DNA of 64,000 bases from Physcia stellaris (taxonomy: Eukaryota > Ascomycota > Lecanoromycetes > Caliciales > Physciaceae), in contig JABSSW010000024.1 of the NCBI GenBank assembly GCA_018902385.1, positions 124,001 to 188,000 on the forward strand, read 5' to 3'. A program made the position numbers and the translations under genes. This document shows, one piece after another, positions 45,504 to 57,571 of this stretch (positions are counted from its first letter, which is position 1; each line of letters begins with the position of its first letter). The notes under the pieces are model-generated. The model saw only the letters and a list, made by a program, of their open reading frames with translations, did no database searches and had not been told where the DNA came from.

Positions 45504-48500
45504 AAAACGACACATTATCGATATTACAATACAACGTCAACAACTCGAAAATCCAGATCATGATATCGCTGTTCGAAACAGAGAACATAAAGAAATTCGA
45601 TATATTGACCATGCAGAAATCATGAAAAAACTCATTTCAGCTCACGACAAACAACAAACTCTCGCAACAGTTCGAGCTACTGTACATGCTCGATGCAATC
45701 ACGAGAGTGTGCATGTTCGTCAACAAGAAAATAGCGAAAATCGAGTACTTTCACACGTTTCACAACAGAAATTTGATTTCGTTAAAAATGCAGATCGCGA
45801 ACGACAAAATTATCAACATTCACAACATGTATAATTCATGCAAAAGCAGCGAAAACCTCAGCGCGATACTCAGTCTTAAAAACGCGATGCAAGAAAGAGT
45901 CAACGAAAAACACGTCGTCGTGAAAAATTTTAATCTACATCATTTCAATTGAAAAGAATCACATGTGAAAGCAAACGCGGACGCATACGAGCTCATAATC
46001 ACGATAAAAAAATATAAGCTGAAAAGAATCACATCAGTCGAGTTAATTACATGAAGTAAACACACGAGCGAAAGCACAATCGATTTCACATACGCAACAT
46101 CGCTGTTTCGAGACAGCATGATCGAAATCGACATCGACGAAAGCATGAACAATCACTCGAATCATCGTTCAATTAAGACGATATTCAATTTGCGAACGAG
46201 AACGACCGAGCCGAAAATCACAAAAACCTGAACGAAAGCAAATATCGATATACTACGCGAGAAGCTGCAGACGAAAGTCACGAATAACGAAACGCTCACC
46301 TTCAGCAGCGACACGTACAACAATCAGACAAAGAAAATCGACGATCAAGTCAAGAAATTGATAGAAATCATTCAAGCAGTCATCGAAACAGCCATCTCGA
46401 TCAGCAAACCGAGTGTCTACGCGAAATCAGAATTCATCGAAGAATGCAAGCAAACATCGAAAACGACCAAATCGATCAAAAGAAAATATCAAAGCAACGG
46501 CAAAATCGAAAATCTGTGAAAGTCGTACAAAAAAGTGAGAAATCGCTTGAGTCACGTAATCTCTAAAACCATGAAAGCACAATACAGAAAGAAGATCGAA
46601 GAAAGATGTGATACATCAGACAGCATGTGAAAAACATGCAAATGAGCAAGAAATCGTACTTCAAGAGAGGTCTGTCTGTCGACTTTACACGATCATTCAT
46701 TCATGCTGTCCGAAACTGACTCAGCCAAAAAAGCACTCATATTGTTGAAGAAGTTCTTTTTTTCGCCGTTTACGATTGTTTTAATCGACATACAGAAAGT
46801 CACATACAATCAGAATCTGAAGCTGAAAAACATACAATTTCACGAGATGACGAAAGTTATAATCAAGCAAAACTCGAACAAGACCTCAGGCGACGACGAC
46901 ATAATCAATAAAGTATGAAAATGAATAAGTGATATAATCGCATCACATTTGCAACGTATATACAACGCCAGCCTGAACGAGAGTTATTGCTCGAAGCATT
47001 TTCGGAAATCGATCACGATCGCACTACGTAAGCCAAACAAAAATATCTACTCAATGACGGTCTCGTACAGACCAATAATTCTATTCAATATTATAAGCAA
47101 GCTCATGAAATTCATATTGATCAAACGAATCAACTTTTTGACGAAGAAGCACGATTTGCTGTCACGCACACATTTCGAAATCAGAAAAGCCGTGTTTACG
47201 AAACACGCACTACACTACATGATGAAGCGAATACACTCGACATGAAGCAAAAAGTTGATAATCGTGATCATGTTTTTCGACGTGATGAACGTCTTCGACA
47301 ATATAGCACGTTTAAGATTGCTACACAATTTCAAAATGAAACGCCTAGACGAGAAACTGATACGATATATTGACTTCTTTCTGTTCAACAAAATGACGAT
47401 ATTGAAGACGAACGAATACGATATCGAATGACTCGAAATATTCATAGAAATTTCACAAGACTCATCGATGTCATCGATTCTTTTTTTCTTTTACAACGCA
47501 TTTCTACTGGAAGTTCTGAAGAAAAGAGATATTTCAGCGAGCGAATTCGTCGACGATGTAGAAATGCTGGCGAAAAATCACACTCTCGAAAAATGCAACG
47601 ATATCATAGTCAAAGCACACGAAAAGATTTGCGTATCGTGAACATTAAAGCATGAAATGAAGTTTGTATTTCTCAAGTATCAACTCATCTACTTCAGCCG
47701 AAGAAGAAAAACAGACGTCATCGAATCGATACTATTTTTTGAATCTAATCAAAGAGTCAGAGCAAGCAAGAAGATGAAATACTTGAACGTCATAATGAAC
47801 GAAAAGCTCAACTGAAAAGCACAAATCAGTCAAAACAAAACGAAGACATTGAAGTCAATAGAAGCATTACGCAGCTTTGACGACACTGCATGAAATGCTA
47901 AACTCTCGAGAATGAGGCAAATGATGCAGACGATCTTCGTTTCACAATTCACATACGCATGTTCGATGTGATACACGCCGACGAGAAGAAAAGATCACAG
48001 CAAAGAGATAGCGAAGAGATTAGCGAGCGTTCAGTATCAAATCGAAAGAATCATAACGAAAACATACAAGACGATCTCGAAGAAGACGTTCAACATCGAA
48101 ATCAACTCAATGTTCATGCATTTACGTCTGAACAAACTCATCAGTGCATTCGCAGTGAAACTGATAACAAACTCAGCATACGACACGATTATACGCGATC
48201 GCTTCATCAGAAAATCGAGAAGCGTCAATTCACTGAAAAAGCTAATGAATAGATTCGAAAAAAAGACGAGCATCAAAGCACACGATATGAAGAGAATTTT
48301 ACTCTTTGTCGCATCGTCATGATGAACATCGCCAACTGCACGTATCATGAAGAACAAAAAGAAAGTCGAAAAGTATCACAAAATACAATTAGCAACGAAT
48401 TCGGCCAATTACATATACACAGATGAGAACGACATTAACGACAAAATGAATGCAGCAGCGATATTCTCAGAAACGAAACCTACTACAACGAGAACGTATT

Positions 48501-49250
48501 TGGAACTCACTACGTCATACACGATCTACTCTGCTGAGTTATACGACATCGTTCTAGCAATGAATATGCGACTGCATTCGTTTCTGAAGTCTGCAAGAAA
48601 ATCGAAGCTCGTCATATGCATCGACAATCAGACAACAATTCAAGCGATGCTCAATTCAAAAGCCAGCTCCGATCAGTATTTGATGAAGTGAATAGTTTGA
48701 TTGATCAACGAACTGCGAAACAAATATATTGAGATGAAACTGCACTGAATTTCGACCCACATCGATATCGAAAGCAACGAACAGGCAAACGTTGCGACCA
48801 AACAGATCACGAAATGGAGACTGAAGGAACGAGATAAAAGAAAGAAAGAGATGAACATCGATCACAAAACACAACAAACGAGCGTGCAAGTGCTGAAAAG
48901 CGTCGTCAAAATCGTGATGAATAAATCGATAAAACAACAATGAAATCAAGAATGAAAGAACTGCAATAAAGAAAAAGATTTGTACAAGATTACATCGAGA
49001 CTCAATAAAACAATATTGCGATTACACGAAAAGCTCACAAAGAAACTCAACGTCATAGCAATACAACTCCGCACGATCAAAATAGGTTTACGGACGTTTC
49101 TATACAACAGAAAGCAGGTCGAAAACTTCATGTGCTCATGCATGTGTAGCAAACAGACGGTCAAGCACGTGCTCTTCGAGTGCAAAAAGCTGAAAAGGCT
49201 TCGCAAAAACCTATGGATTGACGAGATTAAAAAAGCGAAATGAAAAAAAA
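45504..49250 (+). pseudogene. LINE ORF2 remnant: endonuclease, reverse transcriptase, RNase H
   Basis: Endonuclease: LSILQYNVNNSKIQIMISLF (about 45510-45570) and LLYMLDAITRVCMFVNKKIA (from about 45674). Reverse transcriptase: CSKHFRKSITIALRKPNKN and YRPIILFNIISKLMKF at about 46990-47120, then the polymerase active site FVDDV at 47546-47560, still intact. RNase H: YTDEN at about 48415, YSAELYDIVLAMN, and LVICIDNQTTIQAML at about 48610, giving the D-E-D set. A terminal Cys/His motif lies at about 49125-49200. The reading is broken by many stops, most of them TGA. Confidence 0.82.
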
Positions 49251-49586
49251 TAAAATTGATGAACGTACTGATCAATTCGATCAATTTGACAAAGGCGACA
49301 AAATTTATCGAGAAATTCGAGCTCATTGACTATTTACGAGTCTCAATTACGAACGACGAGAAATAAAGACTGCAAAAGAAATGCATTGAATTGAAAATTT
49401 TCGTACAAAGTGAAAATGAGAGGGGATCATGAGAGTAAAGGTGTCTGAAGTGATCTGCTCGAATAAAAAAACAAAACATCAAGGGCAAATAATTCTGTAT
49501 AGAGCCAAGAATCTTCTAGGAGATGATTGGCTCGATTGTTTTTAGCCGCATAACGAATTCTTAAGGTCGATTTCGAGTGCTTAATG

Positions 49587-49614
49587 AATCAATCAATCAA
49601 TCAATCAATCAATC
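49587..49614 (+). repeat. (AATC)7 tail of LINE
   Basis: Seven exact AATC units end the element and run into the 3' target duplication. Simple-repeat tails in place of poly(A) are known in I-like and Tad-like LINEs. Confidence 0.85.
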
Positions 49615-49625
49615 AAGATAAGAGA
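49612..49625 (+). repeat. LINE target-site duplication, 3' copy
   Basis: ATCAAGATAAGAGA, identical to the 5' copy at 43704-43717. Its first three bases are also part of the AATC run, so the true duplication could be a little shorter. Confidence 0.85.
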
Positions 49626-49721
49626 TATGCCGAGATATGGAAAAAGGAAAATGCGCCCTCGCTTCATATTCTGAGCGTCTGCACTTGACCCCGCGACTTA
49701 CATGTACTAGACATCATACTC

Positions 49722-51637
49722 CTATTGCCCAACCCCATCCAATTGCCTTTCTCTCCCTTTATCGATGTTTCGACCATTAGGTGTGGCATCCGTATCCTGC
49801 CTCTCCTCCGGCACATACTTACTGCTCTTCCATGGTTTGACTCCTAAAATATACATGGTGTCGATCTCTTCGAGCGTCTTCCTCTGAGTCTCCAAAAGGA
49901 AAAGGTAGACTGTGACTGCTGCAGCGAGACAGCATGCAGCAAAAACATATCCGTACCGGAAGTCAATCGCTCCGGTGATAAAGGGGGTGAAGAAAGCAAT
50001 GAGGAAATTCCAGACCCAATTGGATGCAGTGGAGATCGACATGCATTGCGCGCGGTATCGAGTCGGATACATTTCACCAGTGACCTGAACGAGTCAGCCG
50101 CATTATTGATTACTTGACTTCTGCAATAGCGATAATATATTGCCATTTCAAGCAATGGAGGGAAGCTTACTGTCCAAACCATCGGACCCCAAGTGCTGGC
50201 ATAGGCAGCTATGAAGAGGCATGCAAACACGACCATCACCGTTCCCGCGGTAGGCGTGTTCTGTGGTGTCTCCTGGTCAAGAGAAAAATGGCCCACAGAT
50301 GCGAAGACCATGAAGCACATAACTATATGCAGTCAGCTTATGCTCTTACCTCTTATCTCATCACTAGAAAAGGCCTACACATCCAAACTCCTCCTATGAT
50401 CATGCAGATCCGCCTACCAAAGCGATCGACGAACCACAAACCTGGAAAAGTGCAAGCGACGTTAACGGCTCCAAGGATGATTTGGGTTATGAAGCTGTTA
50501 CCCAGACCCGTTGCGACAAAAATCGTGGTCCCGTAATAGAAGAAAAAGTTGGCTCCCGTGAGTTGCTGAAACGCCTGCAGTACTACCCCTAAAGTCGTCC
50601 GATATGCCATTCGGGGTCCGGTAAAGCACTCCCACCATGGCTGTTCACCGCCGGCCTCCTCTGCCTCCAATGCTTCTCTCATTTCTCTAAGTTCTTTGTG
50701 AACCTTGGGATGATCGTTGTGTACACCGAGCACCTTTACCATCGTCCTCTTCGCCTCCGCCTCTCGACCCCTGCGGAAGTTGTGTTTAGGGGTCTCGGAG
50801 AAGAGGAGAATGCCAAAACCTAAGATGATGGCCCAGAGAAAACCGATGCCCATAGTGATACGCCAGGACGCGGAATTCTGTATACCTTCTGTGCCATAAT
50901 TGATTATGTAGGCAATGAGAATGCCTAATGTAATGAACAGCTGATACGCACAGACTATTCCTCCTCGGATATGGGAAGGTGCTGTTTCACTTTGGAAAAG
51001 TGGCACTAGGATACTGAGAGCACCTACACCGAAACCTGCAATCAAGCGACCAATCATAACTTGATACCACGCGTACTCCGAGGCAATTTGGACGATCAGT
51101 CCTATGGAGAATACAACACACCAGCCAGAAATTGATATTCGTCGTCCAAAATGATTGGCTATCGGCGCTGCAATGAGCGCGCCGATCAATGTGCCTATCG
51201 ACAACTAGGCAGTGCTCAGCAATGTGTCAATGTCAAGAAGTAAGTACTAATGAGATGCATCAGCTTACCATTGCGACGATCAAACCTTGCCGGACGTTAC
51301 TGAACTTACAGTTTGCACCGGACGCATCGCATTCGCCAAAGCGTTGCAGAAAATCGTCCATCTCAAGGAAGCCAGAGATCTGCCCGGTGTCATACCCTAC
51401 ATCTGAATCAACAGTCTGCGAACAACTCCAAAATTGAGATGTGTAGATAAGGTAGTCCCTACCGAAGATGAGTCCACCCATGGAAACGAGAATAACCATT
51501 GCAAGCACCCGCCCGGTCATGAAAGGGTAGTCATCTACACCCCTTTTCTGGTCCCTAGGTGGAGAAAATTGCTCAATGCCATCTGTACTAGAGATATGCG
51601 AGGTTCGCATCCTCTTGAGCTTGGATAGAAGACCCAT
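49722..51637 (-). CDS. hexose transporter, MFS sugar porter family
   Basis: Five exons (51463-51637, 51269-51396, 50379-51204, 50171-50322, 49722-50084) join to 547 residues. Twelve-helix plasma-membrane sugar carrier. Marks in order: MGGLIFGYDTGQISGFLEM in helix 1, ANHFGRRIS after helix 2, MIGRLIAGFGVGALS, VPLFQSETAPSHIRG (the PESPR-like signature of helix 6), QQLTGANFFFYYGTTIF in helix 7, DRFGRR after helix 8, GGVWMFMCFMVFASVGHF, and VTGEMYPTRYRAQCMSISTA. ETPKHNFRRGREAEAKRTM is typical of the fungal high-affinity glucose/RGT-HXT branch. The first intron is 66 bases with no in-frame stop. Complete and probably functional; substrate unproven, glucose or a related hexose is likely. The LINE lies 97 bases past its stop. 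Confidence 0.93.
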
Positions 51638-53383
51638 GATGATCAGATATATACAAGGGTAAGAGAGTGTCCAGAAGAGCGACGATGAAGACCTATCCTA
51701 GAAGGATCATTTCCTTGAGGGGGCCACGTTGCTTTTGAATTCAAGATTAAGCAGAGCCTCGGAACTACTTTCTTGTTGCTTTGCGCTATCTTCGGAGCAT
51801 TCGGAGACTAGGTACGTTACTTTATGGCGGAGACCATCTCACGTGGCCATCCATCGAGAGACGTCACGATCAAGAAGCCGGGGGTTATCCGCTACGCCGA
51901 TGACCATGGTAAAGTAAGCTGACTACATCAATAATGTGAGTGACTTTCTACCACCCATCTTTGCTCTACATCTCTTCTAAGCACCTTGAATCTCATGTTT
52001 TCATGTCAGGATTTTCCTTTGCGTGTCCGTGGCATGATGGTTTCCTTTGCGCTAGGTCTGGCCCCTAATGCAGTACATATGTACAATTTCTCGATGGGAT
52101 TTTCTCCTTGTTTTTTGAACCTTCCGCTGTGTCGCGTCTCTACAACCTGGTCCAACCAATTTCTCTGCAGTGCCACGCGAGTACCTGAGAGTCTTGTGGT
52201 AAGTGCAGCACATTTATGTTTAACAACCTGGTTGATGCTTGGCACGGACACTTTACAGATTCGTCTTTCGGGATGACTTGCGTATTTGATGAGTCTGTTA
52301 GGAAGATATATGTACATCATGACTTCAGAACCGCTGTTTTCGAAAGAGCTACATACGGCGAACAGGGAAGATGAAATCATCTGGATGAAAAGGTGCAAGT
52401 TGTCTCCGACGTGCCAGTGTTCATTCCCACCCCTTGGAGACTCCAACTGTGGAGACGATAGTTACCTTTCCCAGAACTCTCCACGGGCGCCGAAGGTACT
52501 CTGGACTGCAACTCGGTGCATTGTTTTCTCCCGAGTCGACGCAATCAGTCTGAAAAGTCTCGGGTGAGCAGCATTATCTTCTTGCTTAACAAGAGTATCT
52601 CCGTAGCATCTCATTTGGCCCAAAGGGATGGATGAAGGGTATGATTGCACCACGGTTTGCGACGTTGGATTGCAGTGCCTGCAAGAGCTTGTGCGGCTTA
52701 GACGTGATCTCTTACTATCTGCTACGGAGTCTCACCAGTAAGTAGACAGCTTCCCTCTTGTTGTTGATTTCCATTCGAGCTAACACATCATTTCTTTCTC
52801 TACGCAGCTTCTATATACTTGGTTTCATTATCTAGAGCATTCGTCCCAGACAAAATCAAGTGTGGGAATGAGATGATCTTCGATCGACTTTGAGCCGAAA
52901 AGAATGATCTACCCACGAATGTGGCTTTGGAATTGATGATTCTCCCAACTCGGCCAACCGTGTGTCCACCAAGTTTCGGCACTAGATTTTGTCCAGGGTG
53001 AGTGGAATTACACGGGTCATCTTTCCTTTCAATGATTCTGTTTAGGTGAGTCCTCCAAGGACGGAGCCATCAAAATGTCTTCAAGAACGGGGGTCTGAGT
53101 ACCTTCACAATGACGCTAATTGACCGTGCTTGACAGAGGATCAGCCTCGTTCGATCTCTAGTGGCCATCCTCTCACTGCGGTCCCATATCGGATGAGCAA
53201 AGCCCGACCATCCGGATTTGTCATCACCATTATCACCGTTATCTCCGAGTCGGAGGAAGGCAATCCGTCTCTGCCGAAGGCATCCTCTTTTCTCTAGTTA
53301 CGAGTAATCCTTCCAGATATAAGTAGTGCAAATCCTATTGCCCATCCATTCTTCCTAAAATCAACTCTTACCCTACTAACACA
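51638..53383. other. gene-free stretch between divergent genes
   Basis: About 1.75 kb between the hexose transporter (minus) and the aldo/keto reductase (plus), so it holds both promoters. Frames such as 52006-52446 minus and 52286-52567 plus overlap each other and show no family likeness. The stretch just before 53384 (TATAAG at 53318, then a C/T-rich leader) fits a fungal promoter. Confidence 0.45.
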
Positions 53384-54406
53384 ATGGCGCTACCCACACG
53401 CCCACTCGGCCGCAACGGTCCACAAGTCACAGCCCTAGGCTTCGGCGCAATGGGCCTCTCAATCGGCTACGGAACTCCCGAATCCGACGAAGAGCGCTTC
53501 AAAATCCTGGACCGCGCGCACGAGCTAGGCCAGCGCTTCTGGGACTCCGCAGACGTCTACGCAGACAACGAAGACCTTCTCTCCAAATGGTTCGCCCGCA
53601 CCGGTTTCCGGAAGGACATCTTCCTCGCCACCAAGTTCGCCGGCATCATTAACGCCGACGGCAGCTTCGAGGTACGCAACGACCCAGAATACGTGAAGCA
53701 AGCGTGCGCGAAGAGCTTGAAGAGGCTCGGCGTCACGACGATCGATCTCTACTACTGCCACCGCGTGGACGGCAAGACGCCGATCGAGAAGACGGTGCAA
53801 GCGATGAAGCAGCTGAAAGACGAGGGCAAGATCCGCCATCTTGGCCTCAGCGAAGTCAGCTCCGAGACCCTGCGCCGCGCGCACGCCGTGCATCCCATCT
53901 CGGCCGTGCAGATCGAGTATTCGCCTTTCAGCATGGACATCGAAGACCCCGCCATCGCCCTGCTTCAAACCTGTCGCGAATTGGGCGTCGCGACGGTAGC
54001 GTATTCGCCGCTTGGGAGAGGATTCGTGACCGGGCAGTATAAATCCCCGGATGACTTCGAAGACGGCGATTTCCGGAAATACTCCCCTCGCTTCTCGGCC
54101 GAGAATTTCCCCAAGAACCTCGAGCTGGTGGATAAGTTGGCCGCGATTGCCCAGAAGAAGGGGTGTACGGCGGGGCAGCTGACGCTGGCGTGGTTGATGA
54201 GGCAGGGCGAGGATATCATTCCCATCCCGGGGACGAAGAAGATTAAGTACCTCGAGGAGAACCTGGGCGCGTTGGATGTGAAGCTTAGTGATGGGGAGGA
54301 TCAGGAGATTCGGAAAGCGGTTGAGAATGCGGAGGTGCATGGGTCGCGGTATCCGGAGGTGATGATGGCGAGTCTTTTTGGGAATACGCCGCCGCTTGAG
54401 ACTTGA
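53384..54406 (+). CDS. aldo/keto reductase
   Basis: A single exon gives 340 residues (MALPTRPLGRNGPQVTALGF). NAD(P)H-dependent reduction of aldehydes or ketones in the cytosol. The catalytic tetrad is visible: Asp54 and Tyr59 in WDSADVYADN, Lys84 in LATKFAG, His126 in DLYYCHRVDG. The cofactor part carries YSPLGRGFVTGQ and IIPIPGTKKIKYLEENLGA, typical of the AKR8/AKR13 (pyridoxal reductase/YakC) branch. Length is normal. The coding region is notably GC-rich with C/G at most third positions, which also opens a long false frame on the opposite strand. The physiological substrate cannot be read from sequence. No cluster partners for secondary metabolism are adjacent. Confidence 0.95.
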   Translation: MALPTRPLGRNGPQVTALGFGAMGLSIGYGTPESDEERFKILDRAHELGQRFWDSADVYADNEDLLSKWFARTGFRKDIFLATKFAGIINADGSFEVRNDPEYVKQACAKSLKRLGVTTIDLYYCHRVDGKTPIEKTVQAMKQLKDEGKIRHLGLSEVSSETLRRAHAVHPISAVQIEYSPFSMDIEDPAIALLQTCRELGVATVAYSPLGRGFVTGQYKSPDDFEDGDFRKYSPRFSAENFPKNLELVDKLAAIAQKKGCTAGQLTLAWLMRQGEDIIPIPGTKKIKYLEENLGALDVKLSDGEDQEIRKAVENAEVHGSRYPEVMMASLFGNTPPLET

Positions 54407-57400
54407 CGGAGTGTTATGATTGATCGGTGAGCTGTATCTTAGCAATTAGTTGAATTCGAATTCCTGGCCCTGGAAGGGCTCTCGTAGAAATTATTGAGTC
54501 AAAGACGAAATATGACATTTCTTGCATCAGCCTAATTCCGCAAACCCTGGCTGCTGATATCTTCTCTTTCTGGGATTTAGGGTTTCGAAAGCCCGAAAAT
54601 GCCAGTTGTACGCTTATCTACCGAGCAGCGAGCTCTACTGTTTCCGGACAGCAAAAACACCTCATGGACCTAGGTACTCACCCTTCCACTTCCACAGTAA
54701 GATAACCAGTACCGACTCATAAATCTCCAATCCTTCATCCATTTACACCTACCTACCCGTGGGAGAATTACGTTCTCCTCCATCCACTCCCTCTCCTCTC
54801 TCTTCACTCCCTACCCTATTAACAAACCCCCCAAAACAGCCCAGATCGGGTCCCACTCTCAACCTTGAGCTTACAGCTATCACTCCTTCCTCGCATCAGG
54901 GTCATGCGGATATCAATGGTAACAGTCATATGGAGGAACCATGAAAAGAAATGGCACGGGGTTGAGATTTGTGGAGACTTGCCGTCTTGAAAGGGGATAT
55001 CGGATTGTGTGCGAGATTTGACATTGGAGGTTGGAGAGTGGGAAAGACAAGAAGATATAAGAGGACAAAAGTATAATGCAGGAACCCCCTCCTTTTCCTC
55101 ATGATGGGAAAGAAGAGAGAAGCGGATTCGATCCTGCCACCGAATACAACCCATTGTGACATACGCGTATCCGTCTTGGGAAAATAGTATCATCATCTGA
55201 TCTCATCCCAAGTCGTCTAATCGCGAACGCGAACGCCCCCGAAGAGACTTTCGCCTACGCAGGAAAAAACCACGCACATGGGCAGTAGCATCGTCCCACC
55301 CACCCACTTTCCCTCCTCGCCCCAGGCCCCAGGCCCTGACGCGGCCGGGCTAAGGGTTTGATAATGTCCCCGAGAGCGATCTCTCAAGCGGGTGAGGAGA
55401 TCGAAGGATGGAGAACGAAAACAGCGGGGAAGATAACCCAAGAGGCGGTCATCTGCAATACAACGAGCAGGAGCTCCGAGTCCCTGCATCATTCTAGGTA
55501 CCATGGCTATGAAAAACTGACAATGAATGAGCAGCGTCAATATTCGGACATTGACACCGTGTTGTCTGATAAGTTGAGAGAGGCATTTCCCTAAGCCCTA
55601 CTCCGTCAATCGATCACTCAACCATCCACTCGGCGCCTCCTAAACTCCTAACCCACCTCTCTCGCGTCTCGCATCAGCATCACCACGCCCCTAAGCAGAC
55701 AATCATCATCTCTGCGAACTTAAAAATTGCTACTTAGATCCCTAACGCAGACTTACGCTTAAAGACACTGACTAGGAAGAGGTCTGCCATGCAACTTAGA
55801 ATAGGCCTGGAGGGTGGTCCGCAGAAAAGCCGTCCGAGGTCCCTCGACGAATGGAGTCAGGGTTTTAGTCTCCAATTCGCGGATTGGAAGTTGTAGAGCA
55901 AGGACCCAGACTACACCGGATGCGAAACTAGCCGCGATGGCATGACGTGTGATATGCATCGCCTGGTGCCAAGTGATATCGTTCCTAGCAGGGTTGGAAG
56001 TCGCACGCAGGCGGCTGCATCCCGCTCGAGAGAACCAGCGGTAAGACGACCTGCGGATAGTCGGTCCAGTGTTCTGAAGCGGCAGCTTGTTGCTATCGCT
56101 ACAACGCAAAGGGTGCAAAATTCGAGCAAGGGGGATGGGGAACAGCTGGCTGCAAGAGTCGCATCGAAAATCAAAGCTGCTGACAAGGATATGGCACCTC
56201 GATGTCTGGGTCGAGCTACTTTGCCATCGGATTGTACGTCGTTGGTGTTGTTCCAAGGAAGATTTGGGGACATGAGCAGCTCACAGGCGATGATGGAGAA
56301 GCCGAGGACATCATGGATCTTCCCTGTGAGGCGTGTAGGATAAGTCCAGCACGAAGTATGCCAAATGCATGACTTAGCCACAAGCCAGGCTTATCGATTC
56401 ATGCAAGCTCCACATATGCTAAGACGCTGTGCGGCACATAGCTCACGCGTCCGGTATGTGAGATTTGCTAGGGAGGAAGGTCAGGGACTGGAATTTCCTT
56501 GTCTTCGTCTTTGACCATATCGAAGGTCTTGAGTCAGGTTTCCAGAGAGCTTCTCGACTTAAGGAGGAAAAAACTGTCGAGTGATCACATGATAAGAGAT
56601 CGTTGGACACTTCCTCGTACTATTGGCTGTATCATTGGTGGCTGCAGCTGGCCTTCATGGATGTTGCCAACAAGGTATTGCGGGCTGGTACCAAGTGATG
56701 CATTTCTCCATAGACAGACCTTTACAGCCCTGCTTTTACCCGATTTGGGATTGAATCATAGGCTGATGCTACCTTCATGTCATATCCGTACATGTTTTGC
56801 CACGATTGAGTTCATGTCTTTCCATAACAACAATAATGAGGATATCATCAGCGATGCATGAGAGATATAATTGCACCAGACCAGACCATGGCGAAGGCAA
56901 GTGCCTGATGTCGGCCAGCAGTCGGAAATATAGATATGATGGGAGTAGTTCGATCTAGTCCTACGCTTGAAGTATACGGCGTATAAGAAATAAAGCTTCC
57001 ACATCGAAGACTTGCTGATAATCGTGCCCTACGACCGTAGTAGGGTATCGTAGCTGTAGTTTTGGGGGGCACTTTTGGTGGATACAAGTCGGTGTCGGCG
57101 CCAGATAATTATATGCGGAAAGACATCATACGAGCACCGGCAGTGAAGTATCATATGGCTTGTCCGGCGGTAAGGTCGCTTCAAAACGTCTCCGCCAAGC
57201 AGCAGGATAATCATCCATCATTTCCCACAACCCTTGACAATGATACTGTACGACTAGCCCAGATTCCATGGCAGATTAATGCATAGATTGGGATCGCCGC
57301 GGTTCATGTGCTGATGCTGCTTAGGTCAGGTACTCCGTCGTAGAAGTAGATAGATGTAGCTCAGCCACTCGAGGCTACATATGACTTCGCTCAAGCACCA

Positions 57401-57571
57401 CCAAGGAAACCCCACTTCCATATCGATCCTAAAAGGAACAATGGCTAATTAAGTAGGTGAATTAGCAGAGGATACCATATAGCTAACAATCGTCAATATG
57501 AGGCCTCATGGCTAGAGATTGGCTCTTGGGACCCGACATTCCCGGGCTCCGAGGGAGCTCTTGCTATTTCT
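54407..57571. other. gene-free stretch
   Basis: About 3.2 kb with no supported gene. Two overlapping minus-strand frames at 55759-56256 and 55911-56381 have some protein-like stretches (IAASFASGVVWVLALQLPIR) but no consistent model. C/T-rich tracts occur near 54720-54840. Nothing else recognised. Confidence 0.4.

Larger units (their letters stand above)
43718..49611 (+). mobile_element. Tad1-like LINE, nearly full length, RIP-decayed
   Basis: A 5.9-kb non-LTR retrotransposon lies between perfect 14-bp direct repeats ATCAAGATAAGAGA (43704-43717 and 49612-49625) and ends in an (AATC)7 tail. Domain order is that of the Tad1 clade: ORF1 with three zinc knuckles, an endonuclease beginning SILQYNVNNSKIQIMISLFE, a reverse transcriptase with KPNKNIYSMTVSYRPIILFN and the catalytic FVDDV, an RNase H region (YTDEN, SAELYDIVLAMN, CIDNQ), and a terminal zinc-finger-like CSCMCSKQTVKHVLFECKKL. 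Composition is strongly AT-rich and many tryptophan positions are TGA, typical of RIP. AT enrichment stops at both element ends. It is dead but complete in layout. It sits between the fusion transporter gene and the hexose transporter gene. Confidence 0.9.

Noticed and set aside
53525-54445. 306-codon minus-strand frame
   Set aside because: It is the shadow of the GC-rich aldo/keto reductase; the plus-strand frame has the full catalytic tetrad and family motifs.
55759-56381. Possible minus-strand membrane protein
   Set aside because: Two overlapping frames with some hydrophobic stretches, but no splice-consistent model and no recognised motif.
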